A DNA stretch of 64,000 nt from the NCBI GenBank assembly GCA_051294375.1, contig CM119267.1, positions 21,825,486 to 21,889,485 of the forward strand, read 5' to 3'. The translations under genes were made by a program, and so were the position numbers. Shown here in pieces: positions 47,196 through 57,480 of the stretch. Below the pieces are notes generated by a model. The model saw nothing but the letters and a program-made list of their open reading frames with translations. It searched no databases and was not told where the DNA came from. Source of the stretch: Paraspadella gotoi (Eukaryota > Chaetognatha). Position 1 is the first letter of the stretch. Each line of letters begins with the position of its first letter.

Positions 47196-48418
47196 CGCGC
47201 GAGTTGAGAGGAAAATGAATGAGGATCATCGTCTGAGTCATGATGACTCTTTTGTTCCACTTCGATTCTGGTGGAAAAGATATATGAGAGAGAGAGGGGG
47301 CGAAAGTGTGGGGAGGGGAGAGGGATTAATTTGGCTTGGACGTTGGGGGGGGAAGGGAGAGAGAGAGGAAGGGAGGGAAAGAGAAGGGAAAGGTTAGGTT
47401 AGAGGGGATGAGCGGGGGATTGGGGGTGCGAAGGGGAAGAGAATGGGATTAATTTGTGGGGGAAGGGGTGAGGGAAGAGGTGAGAGAGGGGCATAAGTGT
47501 TGAGAGTGGGAGAATGGGAGAATGGAAGAATGGGAGAAGGGGAAAGAGAGAGATTGATGAACGAAAATGTAGGAGTGAAAAAGAGAAGGAGTGAAAAAGT
47601 GAAAAGACTAGTAAGTAGTAAGGCGGGCCAGAATTTAACATTTTTATCATATGAACAAGTCTGCAACAAAAGTCTTTTGTCCTTTTACAACCAAATTGAC
47701 TTATCATCACCATTATCATTCATTAATTTTGATAGTTTTTCTGAATTTTCATAGATAAATCATTAAAATTTCAAAAATTTGTAATAATAACCTTCATCTA
47801 ACTGTTTAAGCTCTATCATTATATAGCTCTGACATTATATAGTATTTGGATAATATAAAATGGCATCCATGAGTTTATCTATAAGATAAATCATATTTTT
47901 TTATTTTCATGATTTTTAATATTCCGCCCTAGTAAGTAGAATGATGGGTGGAAGAGGAGCTACGGGAAGGAAGTGAGGAGAAGGATTGGGAGGAAGTGGA
48001 GCGAAAAGATAATGAGGAGCGAAACGCGGGAAGATGGAGAAATCGGTCGAAAAGATAAAAGATGAACAAATGAACTGAAAAGAGGAAGAAAAGGAGAGAA
48101 TTAGAGGAACCGGAAATCGCTAATCAGAATCTGGACGAAGAAAAGAAATCGGACACGTCTAATTCTGCGCTGAAAAGAGAAAGAAATACTGGAGCGAAGA
48201 AGTAGAGGAGCTAAGGAGCAAAGAAGGAGAGGTGTTAAGGAGTGGGGAGCTAGAGGAGATAAGGAGCGAAGTGCTGTAGTGAGTTTAGGGCTGGAGTTGA
48301 TAAAAAGAAGAGAGAAGTGAAGTGAGAGTCGGAAAAGAAGAGAATGAACTGAAGTGAAAAAAAAGGTGAAGGTCCTCAACTCTTGACTGACCTCTTCCTT
48401 TTTTTGATTTGTTAACTA
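47196..48418. other. purine-rich, no gene recognised
   Basis: G/A-rich DNA with GGGAGAATGGGAGAATG-type short repeats near 47505-47540, an AT-rich break at 47620-47920, then A/G-rich DNA. Frames are compositional. Confidence 0.55.
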
Positions 48419-48710
48419 TTCGGTCGGTCGGTCGGTCGGTATCTCTGTCCGTTGGTCTGTCCCACTTACATTAAAAATATTTAAAATTCATTTATTTCAT
48501 TCAATTAATGCTCCTTTGTTTCTTTGGCTGAAAACCTCGCATCTAAGCGAGTACTAGCGCTACCTTTTGTTTTTGAAGAAATCATTAAAAAAGAGTAAAA
48601 GATGTAATTCCGATGCGGCGAGGGTCAAACGCTAATTGGTAGTCACGTGATCAAATACGCGTGATAAGACATTCACTGCGGCGCAACATTTTTGAATAAC
48701 CGTTCTTGTT
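48419..48710 (+). mobile_element. family B element, internally diverged
   Basis: It opens with a GGTC tetranucleotide run and CTGTCCCACTTAC and ends GCGGCGCAACA...GAATAACCGTTCTTGTTT. Compared with 51337-51701 the middle is shortened and diverged, and the terminal hairpin side is lost. Confidence 0.6.
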
Positions 48711-49110
48711 TTTTTTTCTCTCTCTCCCTCTCTTCTTCCCTCTCACTTCTATGTGTCTTCTCTCCTCCCCCCGCCCTCGAAAAAAACTCCCTCTTCCTCC
48801 TCCTCTTCCTTCTCCTCCTCTTCCTCCTCCTCCTCCTCCTTCTCCTTTTTAGTTTGTTTTCCCCTTTTGTTTGTTTTGTGTCTTTTGTTTACTTCAGCGC
48901 CAATTTCCGTTTTCCGCTCGACCCGATTCCACGCCGACTTCCGCAACCGGGCGCTTTCTCTTTTTTTTCCCGGAATTTCGTACGAGTCTCTCTTCTCTAT
49001 TTCCGGCTCTCTGTCTCTCTCTGTACTCTCTTTCTCTCTTTCTTTCTCTCTGTATGTCTGTCTGTCTGTCTCGTCCCTTTTCTCTTTCTTTCTCTCTCTC
49101 TCTCTCTCCT

Positions 49111-49161
<51 letters not shown>

Positions 49162-49268
49162 CCCTCTCTCTTAATCACATTCGGTCAATCTCTTTTTTTC
49201 TCCTCACTATCTCAATGAATTTAAAAGTGTTGTCTCTGATCTAAAAATTATTTTTATAAGTCTCATTT

Positions 49269-49312
<44 letters not shown>

Positions 49313-49351
49313 CTCTCTCTCCTCTCTTTCTCCTCTTTCTCTCTCTCTCTC

Positions 49352-49387
<36 letters not shown>

Positions 49388-49400
49388 CCTTTAAAATTCT
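48711..49400. repeat. TC- and TCC-rich tracts
   Basis: (TCC)n at 48795-48845, (TC)n at 49090-49165 and 49270-49390. Long Ser/Leu frames on the plus strand and Arg/Glu frames on the minus strand are artefacts. Confidence 0.9.
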
Positions 49401-49692
49401 TAAATTTTGGATTTTCACGTTTAAAAATTAAATTTTAAATGAGTTTTAAAAAAATTAATTTTTTACCAATTAACTTAGTTTTCGTAAACGAAATGACCTC
49501 ATGGGCCACAGTACAAATGCGCCCGCGGTTTAGTCTATTTCATATCATATTCTCTCTTTCTCTTTTCACTTTCTCAAACATTAAAAACAATCTTTTCCAT
49601 CAAAATGACGTTAGTCAATTTTTTTAAAAAAACTCTTCCTTCCTAACTTTTTCTCAAAATATATACAAAATATAATATGTACAAAATATAAC
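49401..49692. other. no gene recognised
   Basis: AT-rich with a near-duplicate ACAAAATATAA at its right end. Confidence 0.5.
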
Positions 49693-49753
49693 TTAACAAT
49701 CGTACGCCATATAAATCTCTAGATCCTTGAGACCCCGCTCACCCGACTTGAAA
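49693..49753 (-). CDS. candidate 3'-terminal exon, unknown gene
   Basis: On the minus strand a long TC tract ends GCGATAG, an acceptor, followed by 19 codons (FKSGERGLKDLEIYMAYDC) and a stop. It is short and unsupported by neighbours. Confidence 0.18.
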
Positions 49754-49825
49754 CTATCGCAAGAAGAGATAGAGATAGAGAGAGAGAGATAGAAGAAGAA
49801 AGAGAGAGAGAGAGAAGAGAGAGAG

Positions 49826-49859
<34 letters not shown>

Positions 49860-50122
49860 AAGAGAAGGAGAGAGAGGAGAGAGGAGAGGAGAGAGAGCCC
49901 CGGATGTAATTAGATGGCAAAGCAACTTTTTTGTGTGAATCTAATCATACATAAAAAGCAAACTAAAGTAAAGTCGAACCTTCACCTCAAGAGGAGATGA
50001 CCGTCAAGGACCCTCGTGAATTTTTCAATATTGTTAGGACTCTGGGAACAAGATTCTGCGGAAAGACTGCGAAACGGCGAGATAGAGAGAGAGAAGAGAG
50101 AGGAGAGAGAGAGAGAGAGGAG

Positions 50123-50160
<38 letters not shown>

Positions 50161-50175
50161 GAGAGAGATAGATTC
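49754..50175. repeat. two (GA)n tracts
   Basis: GA-rich at 49770-49897 and 50085-50168. Between them, 49997-50080 reads MTVKDPREFFNIVRTLGTRF in one frame and is also open on the other strand; undecided. Confidence 0.85.
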
Positions 50176-50294
50176 TTTTACTCATCCTTCTTCATTGAGT
50201 TTTGGATCACGCAATCGGTAGGTACAAACCCGGATGAAAGGATATGAGAAAGAAAGAGGCGATGCGAAAAAGAGAGAAAATAAAACGGTTTGGA

Positions 50295-50330
<36 letters not shown>

Positions 50331-51003
50331 AGAAAAGAAAGAAAGAAAGAAAGAAAGAAAGACAAAGTAAAAGAAGAGAAAGCAAAGACGGCAAGAAAGA
50401 CCCAACAACCTAAGAAAAGAATTTAAAGTAAAGCCTATTCACGAAAGAAAGAAAAAGAAAGAATGAAAAAAGACGACAACGGAGAAATATAGTCACAAAA
50501 ATAAAGATATAAAAGAAATAAAAAAGGAAAACGTGAGAACGAAAGAAAGAAAAATAGGATAACCCCAAAAGAAAAAGAATGAAAAGAGAAAAGCAAGCAA
50601 GCAAGCAAGTCCTAGCGAATGGATGCTTGGGTGCGTTGACCCGCCCTCTTTGAACCCGAGCGCGCAACCTTCTCCGAAAGCTTTTCTCAATGGGAATGTC
50701 GGTGACGACGACGACGACGACGACGACGAAGACGACGACGAAGAAACCAAAGAACTGAAAGAAGAATTGCAAAACACTAAAGTCTGAAGAAAACAAGGAG
50801 GAAACGAGCGGAAAAAACAAGGTCAAGGGGGAAACGAGGACGACGAAACCAACGAATTTGGACAAAAATAAGATAAATGGATTCAAACAGATTAAATAAA
50901 TGTGTTAGGAGAAATTAATATTGTTCAAATATAAAATTAAATAATTCGTCATTAAAATCGTTTTCGTTTTAAACTCATTCATTTTATTTCTTGATACATT
51001 TTG
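50176..51003. repeat. (AAAG)n and (GAC)n tracts; no gene
   Basis: AAAG at 50297-50362, GAC at 50703-50745, otherwise A-rich DNA. Confidence 0.8.
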
Positions 51004-51332
51004 AGCTCTCTTTTCCAAAAGCGCCCATTTTTTGTTCCTTAATTCCTGAATTTAATTTTAACCGTAATTTTAACCTTAATCTGTGATCAAATCCATAACC
51101 TAATTTTTAACCCTAACCCTAATGACGAACCCTAATCAATTCCTAAACCTTAATCCCTAAACCCTAATTAGTAATTATTAACCCTCACTTCTAGCCTTAA
51201 ATCCTAGACACTAACCATAATCCTTAAGCAATTCCCTAACTTAATTATTTACCCCAAACTTTAACCAAAAAGATTTTAGACTTAAAAAAATAACCCAAGT
51301 CCGAATTTAATAGGTTCTGTGAAAATAAGGCC
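51004..51332 (+). mobile_element. family T MITE-like repeat, telomere-like core
   Basis: It starts GCTCTCTTTTCCAAAAGCGC and ends GTGAAAATAAGGCC, with CCTAACCCTAAT-type repeats inside. It is followed after about four bases by a family B element. Confidence 0.7.
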
Positions 51333-51336
51333 AGGC

Positions 51337-51701
51337 CTTTTTAGTTGCGGAGCAACTCTATAAGTCACTTTTCGGTCGGTCCGTTGGTCGGTATTTCTGT
51401 CTGTCGGTCTGTCCCACTTACGTTAAAAATGCATATGATTTCCCTATAGTTGTTTGCTCTTTTGTTAAGACAGAAAAAAACCTTAAATCTAAGTGACTGC
51501 AAGCGTTGCCTTCAGGAAATCCTAAAACTAAAATGGAATAAAAGACGGAATTTTGATGCAGTGCATGTCAAAAATACACAGGCTAAGAAAGTTATTGTAG
51601 TCATGTTATGTCGTGTCATGTTACGTCATATCATGTCACGAGAAATAAACGAGATAAGGCAGTCACTGCGGCGCAACACATTTGAATGACCGTTCTTGTT
51701 T
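51337..51701 (+). mobile_element. family B element, complete copy
   Basis: It begins at a small perfect hairpin (AGTTGC/GCAACT, 51343-51357), then CACTTTTCGGTCGGTCCG and a body nearly identical to the 16980-17390 copy read in reverse. It ends CTGCGGCGCAACACATTTGA. It abuts the family T copy ending at 51332. Confidence 0.65.
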
Positions 51702-52106
51702 ATCAAAAAATCAGTTTGTTTTTAGTTCCCAAACAACGAATTCATACTGTTAATTTGAAATGTATCTACTCTTTTTCTAGTCGTCCTCAGTTGCCTATAT
51801 TTTTCGTTTTTTTATTATTTTTTTTCATTTATTTTTGTTTTCTTCACCATTTTTCATTCCTTCTTTCTCTTTCCCTTCAACATCAATCTCCACCGCTTTC
51901 TTATCCTTTTTCTTTTTTCTTTCTTTTTTCCCGTTATCTCTTTTCTTTTGTCCTAATGAGAATCTAAGTCAATTGCTCCGTCATCGTATAAAAAGTCGAT
52001 TTGAATAATTCATTAAAAGTGAGATAAAATTATGCAGAGCGACTTTCTTTATTGCATTCGCCTTTCCTCAAAAGGTACGTACCCCCGAAAGAAACGGATT
52101 GTCTGA

Positions 52107-52147
<41 letters not shown>

Positions 52148-52489
52148 AATCCCGCATTACACTAATGGCCACGATTAGGGCATTAGCCAGCATAAATCTT
52201 CTTCCTTCGGGCCAAGAGTCAATTTCGATGCCAACTTCTTGATTAAAGATTTTTTTTTTCGTGCGATTCAAAGTTTTTGTTCGTTTTGTTTGTTTATTTT
52301 CACCATCAAATACTGAAATAAATAACAGTACGGGAACCCGAGTCAAGTTTCCAATCGATCAATTTCACATTTTTTAAAAATATTTCACCGGATTCTCACT
52401 TCCCGACATTCTCTCTCACTGCACTCCTACCTCATAAATAACCAGGTCACCCTCCCTACCCCAACTCCATCCCAAGTCACCCCCCAATC
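51702..52489. other. 5' flank of the MATH-BTB gene
   Basis: T-rich DNA, a GA run at 52109-52144, then C-rich sequence just before the first exon. No core promoter motif stands out. Confidence 0.45.
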
Positions 52490-53033
52490 ATGCCACGCCC
52501 ACCGCCCGACGTCTCCGTCGTCGCCGTTGAACGCCGCGCGCGTCAAAGGGTCTCCATTTACGGCGCGGCGTCTTTTTACCTCCGACGCGGCGTCATTTGC
52601 TTGGGCGCTTTTCAATGTCGAGAGAATCCGGCGCCGGTCGGGTGGAGTTTGAAGATCAGGTTTAGGGATGAGGAAGAGGAGAAGGAAGAAAGGTAAATGT
52701 ATACAATTACATTTTCGGGTTTAAATTCGTAAGTTTTAAAACGTGAAATTACAACCTATAAACTTTTCTTCAAACTCATTGTTTGACATGTATCTGAGAA
52801 CTACATTATTACAACTCCTTTTTCTTAACTCCTGTATGAAATAAGTATCTCTCATTTAAATTCTTAGAAATAAGTTATTGTGTTAATCCTTTCGGCTTCG
52901 TTGAGTATAGAGATTTAACAAAGTTTGGAAATGTTTTCGTCAACGATTTTTTATTAGTATAAGGACATGTTTCGACTCTTCATTTCGAGTCTTCATCAGC
53001 AGTAATGATGCATTAACAAATTTGTGTAAAAGA

Positions 53034-53071
<38 letters not shown>

Positions 53072-54257
53072 GAGAGAAAGAGAGAGAGAGAGAGAGAGGG
53101 CAAAAGTTTCCAACACAGAGATAGTTGTTAAAGAATGAGTACAGTTTGAGTTGAGGACAGATCAGTTGTGAAAAGAAGTGAAATGGTCAATTGGTGAAAG
53201 AGAGAGAGAGAGAGACAGAAGGAGAGAGGGAGAGAGAGAGAGAGAGAGAGAAAACAGGGAGAGACAAAATAATACATTATGTAATGTACAACAAAGAATA
53301 AATTTAAACTAATGGTGAATTTAACAATTATTCTAGTAATAAATAGATAGTAATGAAAGGAAAGAAAGTTTTAAATGTGAAATGATACATTTTGTGAGGG
53401 ATAGATAAGTGAATGTTAAAGTGAAAAATTAAGAATTCGACCTCCCTCCAAGCTATATTCGCTTATCAAAAGCGGTGGAGGCCCCGCCACCACCACGACC
53501 GCACCATGATTCCCCTGTCTCCACTCAACGAGACAGGCGGAGACCCTTGCGCAGGCAATGGGCAAACGATGCTCTCCTTTATTGTAGCAACTCATTCCCT
53601 CTCTCTGGGGAATGAGCGCCGCCCAAAATGACGGCTACAGGAGGAGGGAGAGAGTCCACCACTCCTGTTGCAAAAGCGGCAAGAACGGACAACCACCCGC
53701 CTCCAGCAGGCGAGAAGGGAGTCGGCAGGCGTACCAGGCCAGAGAGACATTCGAGTCGCACTTGGTCTCTTCCCGCAAGGAAGCCTACCTAATGCAACGG
53801 CAATGAACTCAACAGAATTGTCATCTCAACCAATGACGCGTCAATGACCCGGCTTCATCGTTAAAGCCTTTCATTTGCATAAACCAAGGGGGGCCAGCTC
53901 ATTTTGAGCTCTATCTTAATTCTTAATTTTTCACTTTAACATTCACTTATCTATCCTCACAAAATGTATCATTTCACATTTAAAAACTTTATTTCCTTTC
54001 ATTACTATCTATTTATTACTAGAATAATTGTTAAATTCACCATTAGTTTAAATTTATTCTTTGTTGTACATTACATAATGTATTATTTTGTCTCTCCCTG
54101 TTTTTCTCTCTCTCTCTCTCTCTCTCCCTCTCTCCTTCTGTCTCTCTCTCTCTCTCTTTCACCAATTGACCATTTCACTTCTTTTCACAACTGACTGTCC
54201 TCAACTCAAACTGTACTCATTCTTTAACAACTATCTCTGTGTTGGAAACTTTTGGCC

Positions 54258-54288
<31 letters not shown>

Positions 54289-56597
54289 ATCTCTCTCTCT
54301 CTCTCTCTCTCCCTTCTTTTACACAAATTTGTTAATGCATCATACTGCTGATGAAGACTCGAAATGAAGAGTCGAAACATGTCCTAAAAAAATACTAATA
54401 AAAAATCGTTGACGAAAACATTTCCAAACTTTGTTAGAAATAAGTTAAATGTTAATGTTAATAACAATAAAGCCACAGTCAACAGTCTTTTTTATTATTA
54501 TTATTAATACCAAAAACAGTATTGAAAAATCAGAAACAGTATCAGTGTCGGCGACCAGACATTTTATTATAACGGAAATGTATCAAGCTTTAATTCTCGA
54601 ATTGAATTTGTCAAAACGAATTATCAAAGTCGATTTTTTCATTGTATTTTCTTTTAAAAACTCGCTCGGTCCTTCAATCAATGCATATATTTAAAAATAT
54701 TTTAAAGAAAAAATAGCCCTAAAATAGCAATAACATACAAGATATAACTTACATAAACAGAGATACAAAATTTACGATTTGCTACAATATGTAAATTAGA
54801 TTTTTGCACTCTAACGTAACTCTTCCGATAGCTCGATCAACGCCCCCATCGACCCCTTCCTCGTATCCCTCTACAATAATTCCTCGTATCGAGACGCGTT
54901 CGTCCACAGATGCGACGTCATAGTCCGCCGCGTTGAAGGTAGCATTACTGGCTAAAGAAATTGTTTTAATTAATTAAATTAGATTACGATTAGAAATGTA
55001 AGACTTTGTTTGTTTACTTTTTCGACAGAGGGAGGAGAGAAAGCCAACGTAAAAATCGAACAAGACCCCGACGACGACAACGACGACGACGACGAAGCGA
55101 ACGTCGAAACGACTCAAACTACTTCCGGTTCCGCGCCGATCGCGTCGCGAGGGTCGGTGACCAACCTCACCGTCGCTGGTCGAACTTACCTGGAGATCCC
55201 GGCGCTTTGTCGTAGCAGAGATTTGCCTCGAGATCGAGAAGATCAAAATAGATTTAGTTTCGAGGTAGGGTAGATTTGGTAGATTTATTTTCGACGTACA
55301 TTAGATTTGGTAGATTTATTTTCGACGTTCAGTAGATTTGGTTAGTTTCTAGTCGTAGAAAACGTCATGTTTACTTTTTTGTTGATTTGTTTGTCAAATA
55401 TTTTTCCTATTATTTCTTTTTCTTTTCCTTTTTTCTTCATTTTTATAATTGTCTTTTAGTCCTATAATTGTTTTCTTCCCTCGTCATTCTACATTCGTCC
55501 ATGTTTTTATACGTTCTCTTTTCTATTTTTTACATCAGTGATACTCTTTTGTCATTATCATTTACTCAGGGTCAAACGATTCACATTTCATCTCCAGAGC
55601 CGTACCCCGCGCCATGTTGTTATTTGTATTATTTTTCATGTCTCTCCCGTCCAGTTGGAATGCCTCGTCGTGTACACTTCCGACGAGGATCACTTCCACC
55701 GCTCTCCCGTCGACGCGGCGTTGGAGGCGTCTGCGGCGTCCTCCTCGAACACCCTCTCCGACGACCTCGAGTCGCTCCTCGATTCCGGCGAAGGCGTCGA
55801 CGCGACCTTCCAAGTCGGAGGCGAAGAGATCGGGGCGCACAAGGCGATCCTCAGGGCAAGGTGGACACTCTCTCTAGGGGGGGGGGTTTTGAATGGCGAG
55901 TTGATTGATGAGTCGATTGATTGCTTTTCCTTTGACCAAGTAATTCGTCTTTTAACGACAATTTAAACTCTTCATCCCATCCCAAATTGCAGATCGTCAT
56001 ATTTCCGAGAAATGCTCGACGAAACAAACGACGAACGAGGAAACCTCAAGATCGAAGGCGTCGATCCTCAGCATTTCCGAGAAATTCTCAGGTGAAGAAC
56101 AAAGAACAAAGAAAAACAAAAGCAAAAGACTTTAAAGCAAAACAAAAAATGTCGAAAAAGAACAAACTAAAAAATCTCGATACAAACAAAACAAACTTCC
56201 CTTCTTGTCTTTTTCTTTCCCTATTTAATTATTAAATTATTATTAAAGAATTTAAATTTCTTAATTTTCCAGATTCGTCTACACCGATCGCACGCCTTAC
56301 GACTTTCCCGCCAAAGCCCTCGATTTCCTTCTCCACGCCCACCGCTTTTGCATCCCCCGCCTCAGAGCCGACGCAGCCGCCGTCGCCGCGGCGGAGCTGA
56401 CCGACGCCAACGCTTGTCGGTCGGCGGTGGTCGCCCGACGGACCGACAGCGTCCAGTTGGAGAGGAAGAGCGTGGAGAGGATGAGGGAGGCGAGGAGGAG
56501 GAATGGAGGAGGAGGAAGAGGAGGAGGACAGAGGGGGGGCGTGTCTGATTTAGTCGACGATGTTTTGGAGTTTCTGTTCGAATCGGAGATTGTGTGA
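52490..56597 (+). CDS. MATH-BTB (SPOP-like) CUL3 adaptor, six exons
   Basis: Exons by GT-AG sites and matching phase are 52490-52692, 54832-54938, 55029-55264, 55655-55860, 55993-56091 and 56273-56597 (stop TGA). Joined, they give 391 residues, close to SPOP (374). Residues about 25-195 read as a MATH domain: GWSLKIRF, then DPFLVSLYNN, then the closing strand NRFSFELECLVVY. Residues about 228-335 are a BTB/POZ domain: VDATFQVGGEEIGAHKAIL, then SSYFREML, GVDPQHFREILRFVYTD and a helical tail. Family knowledge: MATH binds substrates, and BTB dimerises and binds CUL3 for ubiquitylation. Oddities are an acidic insert (DPDDDNDDDDE, about 115-125) inside MATH, no evident match to the SPOP WGF substrate-groove segment, and an Arg/Gly-rich stretch before the C-terminus. 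The start is uncertain: ATG 52490 follows an in-frame stop at 52439, but an upstream exon is possible. Intron 1 holds a retroelement. The domain call is firm; orthology to SPOP itself is not. Confidence 0.85.
52964..52999 (-). ncRNA. hammerhead ribozyme-like core, left arm
   Basis: This is the reverse-complement twin of the right-arm motif, with identical core boxes, the same extra A next to CTGATGA and the same 2-bp stem III. Cleavage would be after the C complementary to 52964. Both copies read outward from the element centre. Confidence 0.5.
53438..53917. other. spacer of the Penelope-like element
   Basis: This 480-bp segment between the inverted arms is richer in GC than its surroundings. 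It has short open frames on both strands (64 residues + at 53612-53806, 60 residues - at 53579-53761) with no recognisable motif. I see no catalytic domain. It could be a truncated 5' part of the element or captured host DNA. Confidence 0.5.
54348..54383 (+). ncRNA. hammerhead ribozyme-like core, right arm
   Basis: The order is CTGATGA, stem II (GACTC paired with GAGTC across an 8-nt loop), GAAA, a minimal stem III (AC/GT with a 2-nt loop) and C at the expected cleavage position 54383. This matches the type I hammerhead core with the 2-bp stem III known from Penelope-like elements. Two departures count against it: an extra A before stem II at 54355, and no convincing stem I. It may be a degenerate copy. 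Confidence 0.5.
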
Positions 56598-56755
56598 CGG
56601 TTGCTGTTATATGGCTCGTGGTTCGGGTATTATTTATTGCGACATTCGAGCTATTTGATAAGTTGTAATTATTTTGCAGGATTACTAAATTATTTTGATT
56701 TGACTCGGCCGTCATACAGTAGTTAGTCAACAGAGTTCTGTTAAATCTGTTTAAA

Positions 56756-56761
56756 AATAAA
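56756..56761 (+). promoter_or_regulatory. polyadenylation signal AATAAA for the MATH-BTB gene
   Basis: A canonical AATAAA lies about 160 bp after the stop codon of the MATH-BTB gene, the first such hexamer downstream. The position suits a short 3' UTR, but in AT-rich DNA the match alone is weak evidence. Confidence 0.4.
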
Positions 56762-56908
56762 TTCCAGTAAAACTTTTTTTAAATATTGTTACAATGAAAT
56801 ATTTTTATTTTTTGTTTTATTTTGAAATAAGTATTTTTACATGGGTTAGTATCTCTGTCTCTCTCTTTCTCTTTCTCTTTATCTTTCTCTATCTCTCTTT
56901 CTCTTTCC

Positions 56909-56956
<48 letters not shown>

Positions 56957-56973
56957 TCTCTCTCTTTTCTCTC

Positions 56974-57016
<43 letters not shown>

Positions 57017-57255
57017 CTATCTCTCTCTCTCTCTCTTTCCTCTCACATATTTCCTCAGTTCCAGGAGAAGAGGGATTTTCCTCGCATAATTGAGAGATTT
57101 TCCGGCGCCGAGAAAAACCGGCCGAGTCGCCGATGATGACAGAGATGATGATGAAATCCCGACGACGATGACAAAAGTTAGAGTTAATGACATAGATGTT
57201 AATGACAGACGTCGTGGCTGTAAGACGATAACGTAAACCGAAAAGAGACAAAAGA

Positions 57256-57325
<70 letters not shown>

Positions 57326-57480
57326 GATGAAGATGATGATGATGATGACAATGAGGATGATGACAACGATCATTGCAGACAGGGGCGTGTAGAGAGGTAG
57401 ACACCCTCCACAAAGCCAACGGACCCGGGATTTTAAGGGGTGCAATGAAAAAGCTCATGGGGCTAAAAAAGAAAGAATGA
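56762..57480. repeat. (TC)n and (GAT)n downstream of the MATH-BTB gene
   Basis: TC at 56855-57045 with TTTC interruptions; GAT at 57260-57345. Poly-His or poly-Ile frames on the minus strand are repeat translations. Confidence 0.9.

Larger units (their letters stand above)
52864..54447. mobile_element. Penelope-like foldback element with inverted long terminal repeats
   Basis: The left arm 52919-53437 and right arm 53918-54433 are near-identical reverse complements of about 517 bp, separated by a 480-bp GC-richer spacer. The whole is flanked by an exact 14-bp direct repeat (52864-52877 and 54434-54447, TTAGAAATAAGTTA), taken as the target-site duplication. A tail of about 41 bp (52878-52918) is present only on the left. 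Penelope-like retroelements are known for LTRs that can lie inverted, for a short one-sided tail and for hammerhead motifs in the LTRs, all seen here. No reverse transcriptase or GIY-YIG domain is recognisable in the spacer, so this copy is non-autonomous. It sits in intron 1 of the MATH-BTB gene. Each arm contains two GA/TC microsatellite tracts, and these carry most of the arm-to-arm differences. Confidence 0.75.
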
